Positions 63,701 to 64,000 of a stretch of 64,000 nt of DNA are shown here, in pieces. The notes below the pieces were generated by a model, which was given only the letters and a program-made list of their open reading frames with translations, made no database searches and was not told the DNA's origin. How positions within the stretch are numbered: position 1 is the stretch's first letter; every line of letters begins with the position of its first letter. Origin of the DNA: Paracyclopina nana (lineage: Eukaryota > Arthropoda > Copepoda > Cyclopoida > Cyclopettidae). The translations under genes and the position numbers were made by a program. The stretch covers positions 6,696,001 to 6,760,000 of the forward strand of contig JAGUCH010000001.1 in NCBI GenBank assembly GCA_019096065.1, written 5' to 3'.

Positions 63701-64000
63701 CAAGGCTGATGACGATACCTGGTGAGATGTAATTGAAAATTTCTTATTGTATTCACCTTCAGCGAAGTGGTAATCTCTAAATGTTGTCACGATTATCGCC
63801 TCTACCAAGATCCTTGGACTCGAGCCCAACTTATCTCTTAATGGCTAGGATGCTGAATCAATTAAAGGATTATTCCACATTTTTTAAGAGAACTTTCCTT
63901 CTCGCGCCTTTTGCCTGCATTTTCCCGCAGTTTTTCAAGCTGCTGCCTATAAATCATGCTGTTGCAGGGGATTCTGCAAGGCTACTCACGCAAACCAAGG
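57722..64000. other. Non-coding region to the window end, no gene seen
   Basis: No supported gene or structured repeat. In the last 100 bp there are two acceptor-like stretches (CCCGCAG near 63931 and TGTTGCAG near 63967) followed by open sequence, so an exon could begin there, but too little remains to tell. Confidence 0.45.

Noticed and set aside
63880-64000. Possible exon at the right edge after acceptor-like CCCGCAG or TGTTGCAG
   Set aside because: Only 30-70 bp follow and no protein family can be recognised. It needs sequence beyond the window.

Overview
The window is nuclear DNA from an animal, most likely an arthropod. The evidence is GT-AG introns (many 50-100 bp, a few about 2 kb), AATAAA polyadenylation signals, an arthropod-type family of secreted Cys-rich proteins, and many DNA transposons and foldback MITEs. 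The species cannot be fixed from sequence alone. No bacterial, phage or CRISPR features were seen.

Layout. At 276-931 (minus) is a three-exon Mpv17/PMP22-family gene, closest to PXMP2 (peroxisomal membrane). Head to head with it, at 2206-4042 (plus), is an eight-exon UBE2Q-type ubiquitin-conjugating enzyme. At 7810-14745 (plus) is an eight-exon gene for a secreted, probably membrane-tethered Cys-rich protein of 560 aa. These three are ordinary host genes. The rest has no convincing host exons.

The main item is an apparently intact 7,968-bp DNA transposon at 29368-37335. It has perfect 17-bp terminal inverted repeats and AA on both sides. It carries two divergent spliced genes that share a 615-bp promoter region. 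One encodes a 910-aa DDE transposase resembling the tnp2/CACTA-like (CMC) group. The other encodes a 908-aa protein in nine exons that I cannot assign to any family, with an H1-like Lys/Ala-rich linker, a predicted helical middle and an acidic tail. Every exon of both genes joins in frame without a premature stop. The right end holds many A-run/AGT subterminal repeats. The plausible working unit is transposase plus an accessory end-binding or regulatory protein, but the accessory role is inference.

Small elements fill much of the rest. There are two identical 152-bp TA-flanked MITEs (15910, 17379), and a foldback family with 3-bp duplications whose core is better conserved than its hairpin arms (10896, 38372, 57574). 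There is also an 847-bp long-inverted-repeat element (41952), foldbacks at 46055 and 56577, and a packed block at 50537-52245. That block has four adjacent inverted-repeat elements, a decayed tRNA-Arg(CCT)-like sequence and a 40-bp tandem repeat. Coordinates of spliced genes are hand-derived from splice-site consensus and reading-frame continuity.
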